This document shows, piece by piece, positions 54,348-64,000 of a stretch of 64,000 nucleotides of DNA. Source of the stretch: Bradyrhizobium rifense (lineage in GTDB: Bacteria; Pseudomonadota; Alphaproteobacteria; Rhizobiales; Xanthobacteraceae); the NCBI RefSeq assembly GCF_008123425.1, contig NZ_VSSS01000038.1, positions 62,001-126,000 on the forward strand, in the 5' to 3' direction. The translations under genes and the position numbers were made by a program. The notes under the pieces are model-generated. The model was not told where the DNA came from, did not search any database, and saw only the letters and a program-made list of their open reading frames with translations. The first letter of the stretch is position 1. Every line of letters starts with the position of its first letter.

Positions 54348-55168
54348 GGGACTGTTTGGATTCAGCGTGAGTTTATCACGGCTGCGGCTAGATTGATCAT
54401 GGCTTCGAAGCTCTGATCGGTTTTGTCGGCACGCATCGCGATGCGTTTGAATTCCTTGAGCTTGCAGAAGAAGTTTTCGATCAGATGGCGCCATTTGTAG
54501 ATTTCCTTGTCGATCTCGAGAGGCCTGGCTCGGCGCGGATGCTGGGAGATGACGGCCTTGGCGCCGCGTTTGTCGAGTTCGGCGATGATGGCGTTGCTGT
54601 CGAACGCCTTGTCGGCGATCAGCGTGTCAAAGCTCACTCCTTCGATGAGCGGGGGAACGCCAACCGTGTCAAAGCGCTGTCCGGGCAGCAGCACGAAACG
54701 CACGAGATTGCCGAGCGCATCGGTCAGCGCCAGGATTTCAGTGGTCATACCGCCTTTCGAGCGGCCGATGGCCTGATTTTGAGTCCCCCTTTTGCGCCCT
54801 GTCCGTGACGGTGGACCTTGACGATGGTGGCGTCGACCATGGCGTATTCCATGTCCGGCTCGTCCGAGACCGCCTCGAACAGGCGCTTCTACACGCCCGC
54901 CCTCGCCCAGTCGCGAAACCGCGTGTACACGGTGTTCCAGTGGCCGAAAGCGCGCGGCAGATCGCGCCATGGACTGCCCGTGCGCGCGATCCACAACACT
55001 GCCTCGACAAACAGACGGTTGTCATGGCCGCTACGGCCGGGATCGCCCGGCTTGCCAAGACAGAGCGGCTCCATTTTTGCCCACTGGGCGTCAGTCAGAA
55101 CGAATCGATCCATCCCAAGCTTGAATCACAATCAAGCCGGGATGAGAATCCTGAATCCAAACAGACCC
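54348..55168 (-). mobile_element. IS5-family (IS427 group) insertion sequence
   Basis: 821 bp with terminal repeats GGGACTGTTTGGATTCAG at 54348 and the complement of GGGTCTGTTTGGATTCAG ending at 55168, flanked by TA on both sides (54346-54347, 55169-55170), as usual for this group. Confidence 0.92.
54362..55113 (-). pseudogene. IS427-group transposase with premature stop
   Basis: OrfA starts MDRFVLTDAQWAKMEPLCLG and runs to SPWRDLPRAFGHWNTVYTRF, then a TAG at 54889-54891 interrupts where GVWKRLFEAV is expected. The frame continues VDATIVKVHRHGQ to a run of A4G5 (54785-54793 on the minus strand), where a -1 shift leads into orfB (TQNQAIGRSKGGMTTEILAL, ending MINLAAAVINSR). The slip site looks like the programmed frameshift of the group, so the real lesion is the stop. 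Confidence 0.85.
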
Positions 55169-55170
55169 TA

Positions 55171-55829
55171 GGTGTGAAGCGGCTACGATCGCTCTCGACA
55201 AGAGAATTGTAGAGCGGAGCGATGGTGCGGAATCCTCGCACTCTAAGCCCGACAAGCGAAAAATTCGAAGTCATGACCGGCAGGTCTCGCAGCTGGTCAG
55301 CGTTTGTGCATAGTCTGGATCACGATATTCAGATGCATTTGCCTGGAGGGCATTCCGGCTGGCTCGAGGCCGATTCGATGAGAGACGTAGAGGACAATGC
55401 CGCCTAAATTCGCGATCCGGCGTGCACTTGCCAGTGATCGCCAACGCAAATCACAAGTAAGCTAAATTTCGCCGGCGTCGGACTGGAGGTGATGTTCTGC
55501 GCCAAATCCTTAGAATTACCCTGTATGCGCGCGCCGGCCGGTACTTCGCGGATGTGGTGCTTCACGAGATGGCAATCTCCCAGCTGCCCTCGAGCGGGTC
55601 GTGGTAGGCACAGCTTTCGCGCAAATAGTTTGAAGGCGAGTGTACTGGCTATGCGGGCAAAGCGCTTTTGTCCTTCAAGACCGGACGCGATCAACCGGAA
55701 CCGCGCGAGCGAGGCTCCGTTTCGGTGTCCAGCCGGGATTGTCCCGCTGGCCGAGCCGCTCGCCAGTATTTCTGCGCCCTCTCTCGCAACTGGGGCGTCC
55801 ATCAGTCGACGGACGGCGGAATAAACTGC
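55171..55829. other. No supported gene
   Basis: About 660 bases between IS5 and the amidase pseudogene; unrecognised frames on both strands. Confidence 0.4.
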
Positions 55830-57230
55830 AGTTTTGATGTGCAGGAGCTGATCCGAGATACTGCTTGCGCCGTTGTCGAGAAGCTGAGGAACCGTGAGGT
55901 AACACCACTAGATCTGTTGAATGTGCTGGAAGCACGTTTGCAGAGGTCGACGACAAGCTCAACGCGCTACCAATCTTGTATTTCGATCGCGCGCGCAAGA
56001 ACGCTCAGGCGCTGATGAGGCGCCTGCCAGCGAGCGCGGTCTCTTGGCCGGTATGCCAGTGCCCATCAAAGATCTGATGGACGTGGTCGGTGTGCGCAAC
56101 ACCTACGGCTCGCGAATTTTCGCAGATAACGTCCTCTCTCTGTCAGATATCCTCGTCGTCCGCCTCGAAGAGAATGGCCCAGTCATCTGCTAGGTCGAAT
56201 ACGCCAGAGTTCGGGGCCGGCGCCAACACTGTCAACGAGATATTCGGGCCAAAGCTCAACCCCTGGAACCCGTTGCGCTCTGCCGCCGGATCGTCCGGTG
56301 GAGCTGCGGTCGCCCTCGCCACAGGAATGGCCTGGCTTGCGTATGGCTCGGATATGGGGGGCTCGCTACGAATCCGGCAAGCTTCTGCAGCGTCGTGGGG
56401 CTGCGGCCCAGCATTGGGCGGATAGCACATACACCGAAATTCAAGATCGACCGCAATCTTGGTATGCTGGGCCGATGGCACGCAACGTCGAAGATGTTGC
56501 CCTGATGTTGGATGCAATGAGCGGCGAGCATCCAGGCGACCCGTTATCACTTCCTAAGCGGGCTAAGTCCTTCCTTTCGACCGCGCGCTCTGGCAACAAT
56601 CCAAAGCGAGTTGCCTATTCCCCCGATTTCGTCATCAAGCCCGTGGACCCGCATGTTGCGGCGATCACGCGCATGGCGGCCGCCCGGTTGCAGAAGTGGG
56701 CGCAATCGTAGAGGAGGCTCATCCCGATTTTCCAGAAACTCATGAGTACTTCCAGGTGCTCCGCGCATTCGATTTCGCGGTTAGTAAAGCGGCTCTGTTT
56801 CGCAGTATCGCGATCTCCTGAAACCCGACGTTGTTTGGAACATCGAGGAAGGGCTGAAACTTGCGGTCGAGCAGATCGAGCGCGCCGAGGCGCAGTGCGT
56901 AGCGATGGCGGCGCGCGCTGTGAACTTTTTTAAGGAATACGACCTGCTCTTGTCACCCGCAACCATCGTCGAGCCGTTCGCGGTGCAAGACCGTTATGTC
57001 ACAGGTTCAAGCACTATGTGGATTGGGTCGCGATCGCCTCTGCAATCGCTCTGGCGTGTTGTCCAGCACTATCTCTGCCCTGCGGCTTCACTAGCTCTGG
57101 CCTGCCGGTCGGGTTGCAGATGGTCGCCGCGCCTCGCGCTGAGGGCCAGCTACTGGCTGCCGCCAAAATGCTGGAGGATATTTCGGGCGTGCGGGAAAAC
57201 ACACCCATCGACCCAAGGGCACCAACGTGA
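55830..57230 (+). pseudogene. Amidase-signature family pseudogene
   Basis: Successive frames give an amidase in order: VQELIRDTACAVVEKLRNRE; AGMPVPIKDLMDVVGVRNTY with the catalytic Lys; NTPEFGAGANTVNEIFGPKL; SAAGSSGGAAVALATGMAWL and AYGSDMGGSLR, which hold the Ser-cis-Ser region; YAGPMARNVEDVALMLDAMS; then LSPATIVEPFAVQDRYV and LSLPCGFTSSGLPVGLQMVA at the end. At least five frameshifts or stops break it. The intact enzyme would have hydrolysed an amide such as an indole-acetamide or nitrile-derived amide. It lies upstream of the convergent reductase gene. Confidence 0.9.
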
Positions 57231-57624
57231 GGGCTGTCACAGCACGTGGCCTTCTCGGTATCTGCCTCGGTGCGCCTTCCGATTGTCAACCGGCAGATCG
57301 AAATCCAGTATCAGGCGCAACTCTTTCGATGCGCGAATCGAAATGACATTCACCGGTATTCACCGGGCAGGTACCGACAGCGGTGCGGCCGAAAGCAAGA
57401 TGCACAACCCGCCCGGGCAAGAGCCAACTGGCGATCGGCTTTGCGGTCCCAGGTGAGCCTCGCTGGCGACGTAGGCGATCTCGCTACACAGAGAGCGCAC
57501 TCATCCCAAGTACTACCATTCCTCGACCGAGCGCTGCCAGAGCGAAGCGAGCCATCGCGACTCTCATATTGTGAAGTCGGATTCAAGATCCTCGAGTCCC
57601 AGGTCCAACCAACGGGGCTGCGGG
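57231..57624. other. No supported gene
   Basis: About 390 bases between the amidase pseudogene and the convergent reductase; unrecognised frames only. Confidence 0.4.
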
Positions 57625-58908
57625 TCAAGCGCCCGCCGCCTTGAGGATATCCTTGAAATTTCGTAGGCCGGTCCGCGGCGCGTTGATCAAGACGGCCATA
57701 TTTCCTGGCTTGTGCTGGTTCTTCCACATCCTTGTGTGGGCTCGGGCGATCTCCTCCCACGGGAAGACCTCGCTCATGCAGGGGGCGATGCGACGATCGA
57801 CTACAAGGCGGTTCGCCGCACTGGCCTGTTTGAGATTGGCAAAATGCGATCCTTGGATTCGTTTCTGGCGCATCCAGACGTAGCGCGCGTCGAATGTAAT
57901 ATTGAGCCCTGTGGTACCGCCGCAGAACACAACCATGCCACCGCGCTTAACGATAATGGTTGAGACTGGAAATGTCTGCTCGCCTGGATGCTCGAACACG
58001 ATGTCGACGTCGCGCTTCCCCGTGATATCCCAGATTGCTCTACCAAACCGCCGAACCTCTTGGATCCAGGTTTTATATTGGGGCGAATCTATCGTGGGCA
58101 TTGTACCCCAGCAGTTGAATTCTTTGCGGTTAATGACACCCTTGGCGCCCAGTGCCAGAACGTATTCGGCTTTACTGGCTTCGGAAATTATGCCAATCGC
58201 GTTAGCACCGGATGCGACGGCGAGTTGGACCCCGAACACTCCGAGTCCGCCCGACGCGCCCCACACCAGCACGTAGTCGCCTGCCTTGAGGACGTGGGGC
58301 ACGTGCCCGAACAGCATCCGGTAGGCAGTTGCGAGGGTTAGTGTGTAACAGGCCGCCTCCTCCCAGGTCAGGTGCTCTGGTTTTGGCATCAACTGTCGTG
58401 ATTGCACACGGCAGAACTGTGCGAACGAGCCGTCCGGGGTCTCATATCCCCAGATCCGCTGGGATGGCGAGAGGAGCGGTTCGCCCCCGTTGCAATCCTC
58501 GTCATCGCCGTCGTCCTGGTTGCAGTGAACGATGATCTCGTCACCGACCTTCCAGCGCCGCACCTTTGCTCCTACCGCCCACACAACCCCGGCCGCGTCC
58601 GACCCGGCAATATGATAATGGAATTTGTGCATGTCGAAGGGTGAGACTGGTGTGCCTAACCCGGCCCAGATTCCGTTATAGTTGACGCCGGCGGCCGCCA
58701 CGAAAACGAGTACCTCGTCTTCGGCCATCGGCCAGGTAGGCACGACCTCAACGAGAAGCGAAGCCTCTGGCGGCCCGTGGCGCTCGCGACGTATCGTCCA
58801 CGCGTACATGCGGTCGGGGACGTGCCCAAGCGGCGGAATCTCACCGACTTCGTAGAGTTGCTTCCGACAGGATGCTGGTGGTGATAGTTCGTGAGCAATG
58901 GTTGACAC
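57625..58908 (-). CDS. Crotonyl-CoA carboxylase/reductase-like protein
   Basis: 427 residues, starting at GTG 58908 after GAAGGAG. Medium-chain dehydrogenase/reductase fold: a GroES-like N-terminal domain (DEVLVFVAAAGVNYNGIWAG, then HIAGSDAAGVVWAVGAKVRR) and the Rossmann site VLVWGASGGLGVFGVQLAVA. The GYETPDGSFAQFCRVQ, NCWGTMP and VFEHPGEQTFPVST segments match crotonyl-CoA carboxylase/reductase (Ccr), which makes ethylmalonyl-CoA from crotonyl-CoA, CO2 and NADPH. Related acyl-CoA carboxylase/reductases make other extender units. An acyl-CoA synthetase is encoded about 2.4 kb away on the same strand, so a shared acyl-CoA pathway is possible. Confidence 0.9.
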   Translation of the reverse strand: MSTIAHELSPPASCRKQLYEVGEIPPLGHVPDRMYAWTIRRERHGPPEASLLVEVVPTWPMAEDEVLVFVAAAGVNYNGIWAGLGTPVSPFDMHKFHYHIAGSDAAGVVWAVGAKVRRWKVGDEIIVHCNQDDGDDEDCNGGEPLLSPSQRIWGYETPDGSFAQFCRVQSRQLMPKPEHLTWEEAACYTLTLATAYRMLFGHVPHVLKAGDYVLVWGASGGLGVFGVQLAVASGANAIGIISEASKAEYVLALGAKGVINRKEFNCWGTMPTIDSPQYKTWIQEVRRFGRAIWDITGKRDVDIVFEHPGEQTFPVSTIIVKRGGMVVFCGGTTGLNITFDARYVWMRQKRIQGSHFANLKQASAANRLVVDRRIAPCMSEVFPWEEIARAHTRMWKNQHKPGNMAVLINAPRTGLRNFKDILKAAGA

Positions 58909-61309
58909 GGTGACGCTCCTTCGCAATTGTTAGTCATTCTTCCTGCACAACACTGACCGGTCCTGCCCCACACCATCGACCTGACACCGTACCGGCAAAA
59001 CGCACCTGCACGGAATTCACGGTCGCAACACGGGACCGCGAGCTCGGCCCAGTTGACCGGCTTCTTCTCGTTCGCCCTCTACCCTAAGATCGTCCAAATC
59101 GATCAGTACCTCGGGGGGCAAGGTCAACCGCACAGAATCGTTGGCACGAATCACAAAGAGAATGACGCAGCTCTCTTCGCCACACCTTGAGCAAAGAGTG
59201 TGCCAGCTCGGGCCTGGGAAAAGTAAGCACGTTCAAAATGCGATAATCTGCTCGGCTGGAACATTGGATTGTTCTCAGGAATGGACGCTCCAGGTCATCC
59301 ATAGATACACGCGTGTGTCTCATGGCAAACAAAAGGATGTTCCAAGAGTGCAGGGGCCTCTCAGTCGCGGCTCCTCCTTCTTCATCTTGTCCCGCCATGT
59401 CTGGTCGCAGTGGCGAATGTTCGAAAGCCAACAAACCGTAGCTCGTGCCCGTCGCGGATGATGCCTTCTGGAGGAAAGCTGAGAAACTAACCGCGGGCCT
59501 TCGAGCCGCGGTCAGATGCAGACCCCGCCTGCAACTGAGGATGAATGGCTCTCGAGGCCGTTGGCTTATGGGCCGGAGCTTGATCGCGGAGCACAGAAGG
59601 AAAGGCCCGCGGTGCAAGCTGTGCGCCAGGACTCCGGCGGGATGCGCCTTGGGCAACAAGGATTCGTACCGTTTTCCGTCGCCATTAAAGCGACTCTCTC
59701 TGGTCAGACATTTTTCCGCGGCGAATGCCGTCTACAGCGAAGCGCGTCCGACCTGGCTGCATTGTCGGAAACCCTGTGCCCGTCAAATGCCAGCGCCCAG
59801 AGCCGGTCGGAAATTCGGCGCTCTGACTGACGCGGCTGCCTGCCGAGGGCACATTATTCCGAGCGCACGCAGGCGCGGATACACTTCGTCTTGGCAAAGG
59901 ACGGGTTTGGTCTCGCCTCCCCAATCTGCGAGGAATAAAGCGGAATTGCCGAGCTCAACAACTCTTCAAATCCTCGACACAATGAACTTTCTAGACGAGC
60001 GTGCGGTCCAGATGCCTTTGCGCTGGTTGCGTCAGCACTCTCAATGCTGCGTCATTCTTCATGACTTTGAGGGCCAAATGCTACTTGGTTCGGCTCAGAA
60101 AACGCTATCCTACAACGATGAAGGAATACATACACTTGAGAGACGCTATGGACGCAGACGCAGAAGTCGTGCCCAAGCTTGACCGCCGTAGGGAAATTGC
60201 AAGCTGGATCACAACCGGAATTGATTCCGGTGCGTCTACGATTATACGCGGTGACGGCGATGTTGCTGATCGAGCAATGCACGATCATATCCGCACAAGC
60301 GGCCGTGTGCTTTTCGGATCTCGTCAGGCCACTGCTCATTTTCGCGAATAGACACGATTCGTGCGTCAGCACCACGGTTGTTACGCGATGGTTCGCAATG
60401 GTGCAGCGAAGCCGCTCGCAACAGAGGCTGCAAAGATTGGAGCCCGTCTGTAATGCACAATCAGGACAAGCGCGCGCTATACCTCCCGATTCCGTTCACC
60501 GCCCGTCCGTTACTTCCACTGCAGCAAAACGTCTGCTCGACCGCTGTAGCGCGTTGAGCGCACGGAGAGACGAGACACGAGTGCCTGTTTGGGCGCCCCT
60601 TTATCGCAAGTGCAGCCGCCAACGATGTCAACGCTGGTCGCGCATGCGTGAAATTGTGGGAGCTCGCTCCCAGACCGTCTTTATGTCCAACAGCCGGCCG
60701 TCAACACCTCCTACGCAACGTTCGGTCGCGTGCCTCTTGTGGAAATCAGCAAAAGCGCCGACTCGATCGAGGGGATACGAGAGTTGACGATATGCGACGC
60801 TTGTAGTCGGGGTCACAAAGGAGGCCCGCTCGCAGTGAGGGGTCGAACAGCATGCGTGTTGCGGTCGATGTCCACACGTTGTCCCCAGATGTTCGCTGGG
60901 GGTTGACCAGCCCACAGCGTAAATGAGTGGGACCTTCCAAAAAGTCGAGCTGCGATCCCTGGCCATCGAGTTTCCAGTAGGTCTGGTACGCACCTAGCCG
61001 CTAGGCCCACTCGATCGCGTCCCGCCAGTCGACGCACGTGCGAGTATACGACCAGCTCGCCGTGTTCATTGAATCTTCCGCTGTGGCCATGCTGAGTCCT
61101 TGCAGCGCCCAGAGGCCACAAAACATCATACGCTGGCTCTCACTGAACGGTAGGCCGCGCCGGCCTGTCAGAACCTCTTACGCTTCATAACCGATTTGAA
61201 GTCCGCATAACTGGCTGGATCCGTCTGGAACAGCCGCATATTCCTGTTAGTGCTACGCGAATGGCTTGTTACGAAGGTACAACGAGTTTTGCCTTGCTTT
61301 CGATCCTCG
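58909..61309. other. 2.4 kb of mostly decayed DNA
   Basis: No intact gene is supported. On the minus strand at about 59023-59180 a frame ends VILFVIRANDSVRLTLPPEV LIDLDDLRVEGE in good-looking coding style but its beginning is lost. A second minus frame at 60737-61132 is listed separately. Plus-strand frames at 59445-60351 are open but unrecognised. Confidence 0.5.
60737..61132 (-). pseudogene. Unrecognised gene remnant with one in-frame stop
   Basis: Read on the minus strand from ATG at 61132: MMFCGLWALQGLSMATAEDS, then SWSYTRTCVDWRDAIEWA, a TAG stop, and RLGAYQTYWKLDGQGSQLDF followed by LEGPTHLRCGLVNPQ up to a final TGA. One stop in an otherwise open frame of about 130 codons suggests recent decay. 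No family recognised; the antisense frames are less protein-like. Confidence 0.35.
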
Positions 61310-62851
61310 TCAAATTTTACGTCCAGTTTTTTCCCAAAACGGATCACGCAGCCGCCGCTTGAAGATCTTGCCGGAGTCTTCGCGCGGCAGACAGGTGTGG
61401 AGCTCGATACGGCTGGGGACCTTGTAGTCTGCCAATGATCTCTTCAGAGTCGAGCGTATATCCATGACGTCGAGCTTTGCCCCAGGCTGCGGCTCGACCA
61501 ATGCCATCACCGCCTCGCCAAATTCCGCGTCGGGAATGCCGAACACAGCGCAGTCGTGGACACCGGGTACCTGGAACAGTGCCGCCTCGATCTCGGCAGG
61601 ATATATGTTGACCCCACCGGAAATCACGACATCTTGCTTTCGGTCACACAGGAAGACATACCCGCTGGCGTCAACGTACCCGATATCACCGGAGGTGATG
61701 AAGCCGTCGTGCTCGATCTCGCGGCGCTTCTCCACCCTGTTGTGGTATGTAAATTCAGGATATGACGTGGCGCGGGAATAGATCTCCCCGATTTGTCCTG
61801 TCGGCAACATGTGTCCATCCACGCCTACGACACGCAGCTCGACGTCGGGCAAGACTTTGCCGACTGTTCCCGGCTTGTCTAGGGCGTCCTGCGAGGTTGC
61901 AAAGGTGACCGCGCCAGACTCGGTAGAGCCGTAAAACTCATAGATGACTGGCCCCCACCATTCGATCATCGCGCGCTTCACGTCAGTTGGACAAGGCGCG
62001 GCCGCACTGATCACGTGACGCAGCGAGGACAAGTCATATCTGTTGCGTACAGTGTCGGGCAGCTTCAACAGGCGTACGAACATCGTCGGTACCATCAAGA
62101 TCGTATCGATCCTCTCTGCCTGAATGAGGCGCAAACACTCCTCAGACTCAAAGCGTGGCATTAGCACCAGAACGCCACCGATGCGGCTCGAGCGAATCCC
62201 GAAGAAGTTGGGCGCCGAGTGATAGAGTGGCCCTGGCAGGAGTGACCGCGTGCCATGCCCATAGATCATCGCGCGACGACGCTCCAAGGCCGCATTCTGC
62301 TCGAGGTTCGGTGCGGCACGACGTACCCCTTTGGGATGGCCTGTTGTGCCGGACGTGTAGATCATGCTCATCGGCTCCAGTACGGCGGCTCCCGAATAGT
62401 GCGGTTGCTCTGCAAGCCACTTTTCGAAATCTGTTGCGAAATCGGGTTTTCCCTGATGCTCAGGATCTACCTGGTAGGCGAAGATAACTTCTGGAGGAGG
62501 CGATACGCTCAAGACCTTGACGCTGTTCGGGATGGCACCATCCAATCGATGTAAAAGGTCAGCATGGCCGATCAAGACCGATGCGGCGGAGTCCCTCAGA
62601 ATATATTCGATCTCCCCCGGCCTGAAATGCCAGTTTACAGGTACGGCATAGGCGCCGAGCTGGATAGCGGCATGTGCCACCTCGATGAACGCAATGTCAT
62701 TCCGCATCAACATGCAGACACGGCCGCCCTGGCGCACGCCGAGCCGATGGAGACCGCCAGCAATGCGCCTGGCGCGATCAGCGACATCGGGATGGCTGCG
62801 CCGTCGTTCGCCAGAAATGACGCCTAGAAAAGCTTGGGATGCTGCGTCCAT
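61310..62851 (-). CDS. Acyl-CoA synthetase (AMP-forming, class I adenylate-forming enzyme)
   Basis: 513 residues from the ATG at 62851 (AAAGG upstream). The P-loop SMIYTSGTTGHPKGVRRAAP, the aromatic-gate region IYEFYGSTESGAVTFA, the hinge VFLCDRKQDVVISGGVNIYP and the C-terminal Lys in REDSGKIFKRRLRDPFW are all present. The substrate is probably a medium- or long-chain fatty acid or related carboxylate. It lies upstream of the Ccr-like gene on the same strand but is separated by decayed DNA. No promoter of the sigma-54 type was noticed upstream. Confidence 0.93.
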   Translation of the reverse strand: MDAASQAFLGVISGERRRSHPDVADRARRIAGGLHRLGVRQGGRVCMLMRNDIAFIEVAHAAIQLGAYAVPVNWHFRPGEIEYILRDSAASVLIGHADLLHRLDGAIPNSVKVLSVSPPPEVIFAYQVDPEHQGKPDFATDFEKWLAEQPHYSGAAVLEPMSMIYTSGTTGHPKGVRRAAPNLEQNAALERRRAMIYGHGTRSLLPGPLYHSAPNFFGIRSSRIGGVLVLMPRFESEECLRLIQAERIDTILMVPTMFVRLLKLPDTVRNRYDLSSLRHVISAAAPCPTDVKRAMIEWWGPVIYEFYGSTESGAVTFATSQDALDKPGTVGKVLPDVELRVVGVDGHMLPTGQIGEIYSRATSYPEFTYHNRVEKRREIEHDGFITSGDIGYVDASGYVFLCDRKQDVVISGGVNIYPAEIEAALFQVPGVHDCAVFGIPDAEFGEAVMALVEPQPGAKLDVMDIRSTLKRSLADYKVPSRIELHTCLPREDSGKIFKRRLRDPFWEKTGRKI

Positions 62852-63574
62852 CGTTTTGACCTTTCTATGAACTGAAGCCGGGGAGATCAGGAGGTCAGAG
62901 GCGTATTTGAGAACTGGAGTCGTATTGAGCGCGCACCTACAGACCGCTCGCGTCATAGTGAACTCATTCGCACCATGGCTAAGGAGACAAAGTCCCACGA
63001 TGTGTCACCCAGACAAACTACCAACCTTGGCGCTTGACGCGTCGCGGAATGGCTTGCAGCTTGCTGCAGCTCAGCCGGCTTGGTAGTTGAAGGCGTTGCA
63101 TGCTCGCTGTAACAGTATCGCCGTGCTCATGCATCTTGCGCAGATAGGGCTGCACGGTCGGTGCAATATGCAGCGCCATCATCAACAGCCAGTCGCGCTT
63201 CCTGACCCCCCGAACGTATTTCGGAACCATTGGGTATCTGTGAGCGGTCTTCCGTTCAACTCGAGGCGCTGGAGCGGCGCATTACGCGATGGAAGGCCGG
63301 TCACGAAATAAAGGGGGCCTATCGGGAGACTCCGATGCAACGACGTTGTCGCGATTTGCAACCTAACGCTCAACAAAACCGCAACCGTCGGATCGCCGCG
63401 CTTTGATTAGGAAGCAGGGACACCGAGTAGGAGGCGCATTCAGACGGCGGAACGAGCGAGGCTCATACCAATAGCTATTAGCCGGTTCCGCACGCCGGCG
63501 GTTGCGGTAGCGACCATCGTCATGATGGGCGGGGCACAACGCCCGCGGCCCGAAGCGCACGACCCGCGTCCGAT
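62852..63574. other. Intergenic region, no supported gene
   Basis: About 720 bases. A minus frame at 63018-63230 (70 codons) is open but unrecognised. The right end carries upstream elements of the promoter at 63675. Confidence 0.4.
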
Positions 63575-63590
63575 GTCTGACATCGAACGA
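63575..63590 (+). promoter_or_regulatory. Imperfect NifA-type upstream site
   Basis: TGT-CTGACATCGA-ACG, the same TGT-N10-ACG form as at 17928, 100 bases upstream of the sigma-54 core at 63675. Confidence 0.45.
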
Positions 63591-63674
63591 GACGGTTAGC
63601 TCCAAAGAGCCCGCCATGTTGAACCGACGAGGCTAGCTTAGGTCGAATCGGGTGTGAATGTGCGTTGGTACTGC

Positions 63675-63690
63675 TGGCACGGTCGTTGCT
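63675..63690 (+). promoter_or_regulatory. Sigma-54 (RpoN) -24/-12 promoter, duplicate of the one at 18033
   Basis: TGGCACGGTCGTTGCT, identical to 18033-18048, upstream of a second thioredoxin-like gene start at 63831. Confidence 0.88.
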
Positions 63691-63830
63691 AGTCACACAG
63701 CAACGCAGTCTCAGGCGGAGTACATGCAGACATGCTCTCTCGTTCATTGAACTCGTGCCGCGTTTCATAGGGACACTCGCGCTTGCGCAAACAATCGCGC
63801 GAAGGTGTGGGAATAGCTTTGGAGAACAAC

Positions 63831-64000
63831 ATGATTGTTCGTATGGATTCGCCAGCTCCCCGATCAGGGTGGAAAGCTGGGTGCGTGGCGAGCCCCACAC
63901 CAATGTTAAGCTGGGTACGCTGCTGTATAGCGTCGCGTTTTGGCCGACTTGGTGCGGCGGATGTGGGGCGGAGATTTCCCCTCTCGCGCAGCTGCAAGAG
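63831..64000 (+). pseudogene. Second copy of the thioredoxin-like gene, frameshifted and cut by the window edge
   Basis: ATG at 63831 follows GGAG (spacing like the copy at 18198). It reads MIVRMDSPAP, then a one-base deletion near 63860 relative to the copy at 18198 shifts the frame. The shifted frame continues VESWVRGEPHTNVKLGTLLY, then SVAFWPTWCGGCGAEISPLA, with an intact CxxC (Cys-Gly-Gly-Cys) active site. Whether the shift is real or a sequence error cannot be told. What follows beyond the window (HAD and UbiA domains or not) is unknown. Confidence 0.7.

Noticed and set aside
54785..54793. Frameshift in the IS5/IS427 transposase taken as a mutation
   Set aside because: The A4G5 run at the orfA-orfB junction is the expected programmed slip site of this group; the damaging lesion is the TAG at 54889.

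Overview
The window looks like an accessory (symbiosis-island-like) region of an alpha-proteobacterial rhizobium, most likely Bradyrhizobium or a close relative. Reasons: a Rhizobiales-type porin, several sigma-54 (-24/-12) promoters with NifA-type upstream sites (TGT-N10-ACA), moderately high GC, and a very dense load of whole and broken insertion sequences (IS3, IS4, IS5, IS21, IS66, IS256 and IS481 families and a large-serine-recombinase element). The species is an inference; no rRNA, tRNA, nod or nif structural gene was seen.

Layout. (1) 1-17 kb, mostly metabolic and largely intact: an FAD-linked oxidase (cut by the left edge), a DapA-family aldolase, an XRE-cupin regulator, two M20 amidohydrolases, an Asp/Glu-racemase-family protein, an alpha/beta-hydrolase-like protein without the usual serine nucleophile, a MarR regulator, a porin, a decayed malonyl-CoA decarboxylase, a polyamine-type ABC importer (binding protein, ATPase, two-in-one permease) and a creatinase-like M24 enzyme. 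Together they suggest uptake and hydrolysis of an amino-acid or amide-like compound. (2) 17.9-28.7 kb: a cluster with two sigma-54 promoters. It encodes a thioredoxin-HAD-UbiA triple fusion, a DUF457-like membrane protein, a small basic protein, two extended SDRs, a small accessory protein and a GMC oxidoreductase. This is the best candidate for an undescribed system: a nodule or microaerobic isoprenoid/lipid modification pathway under NifA. (3) 28.8-35.1 kb: nested mobile DNA. A serine-recombinase element sits inside istB of an IS21 element, which sits inside an IS5-type transposase remnant. Empty sites can be rebuilt. (4) 35.5-48.7 kb: a methyltransferase, a multi-spanning membrane protein, an intact IS66 element inside a recombinase remnant, several IS66 fossils, a flavin-dependent monooxygenase and a D-2-hydroxyacid dehydrogenase. 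(5) 49-54 kb: an IS256 element that landed on the edge of a NifA site without destroying it, followed by a sigma-54 promoter, a Cys-rich short ORF, a GNAT-like protein, an IS481 fossil, a second sigma-54-like promoter before a broken gene, and a C45 acyltransferase/peptidase. (6) 54.3-64 kb: an IS5/IS427 element with a stop in its transposase, an amidase pseudogene, a crotonyl-CoA carboxylase/reductase-like gene, decayed DNA, an acyl-CoA synthetase and, at the right edge, a second copy of the thioredoxin gene start behind the same 16-bp sigma-54 promoter as at 18.0 kb.

Regulation visible in the sequence is dominated by sigma-54: identical promoter cores at 18033 and 63675, a strong one at 50574 with a perfect upstream site at 50465, one at 23820 with a perfect palindromic site at 23761, and a weaker one at 52631. 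Family assignments come from motif reading only; no database search was run.
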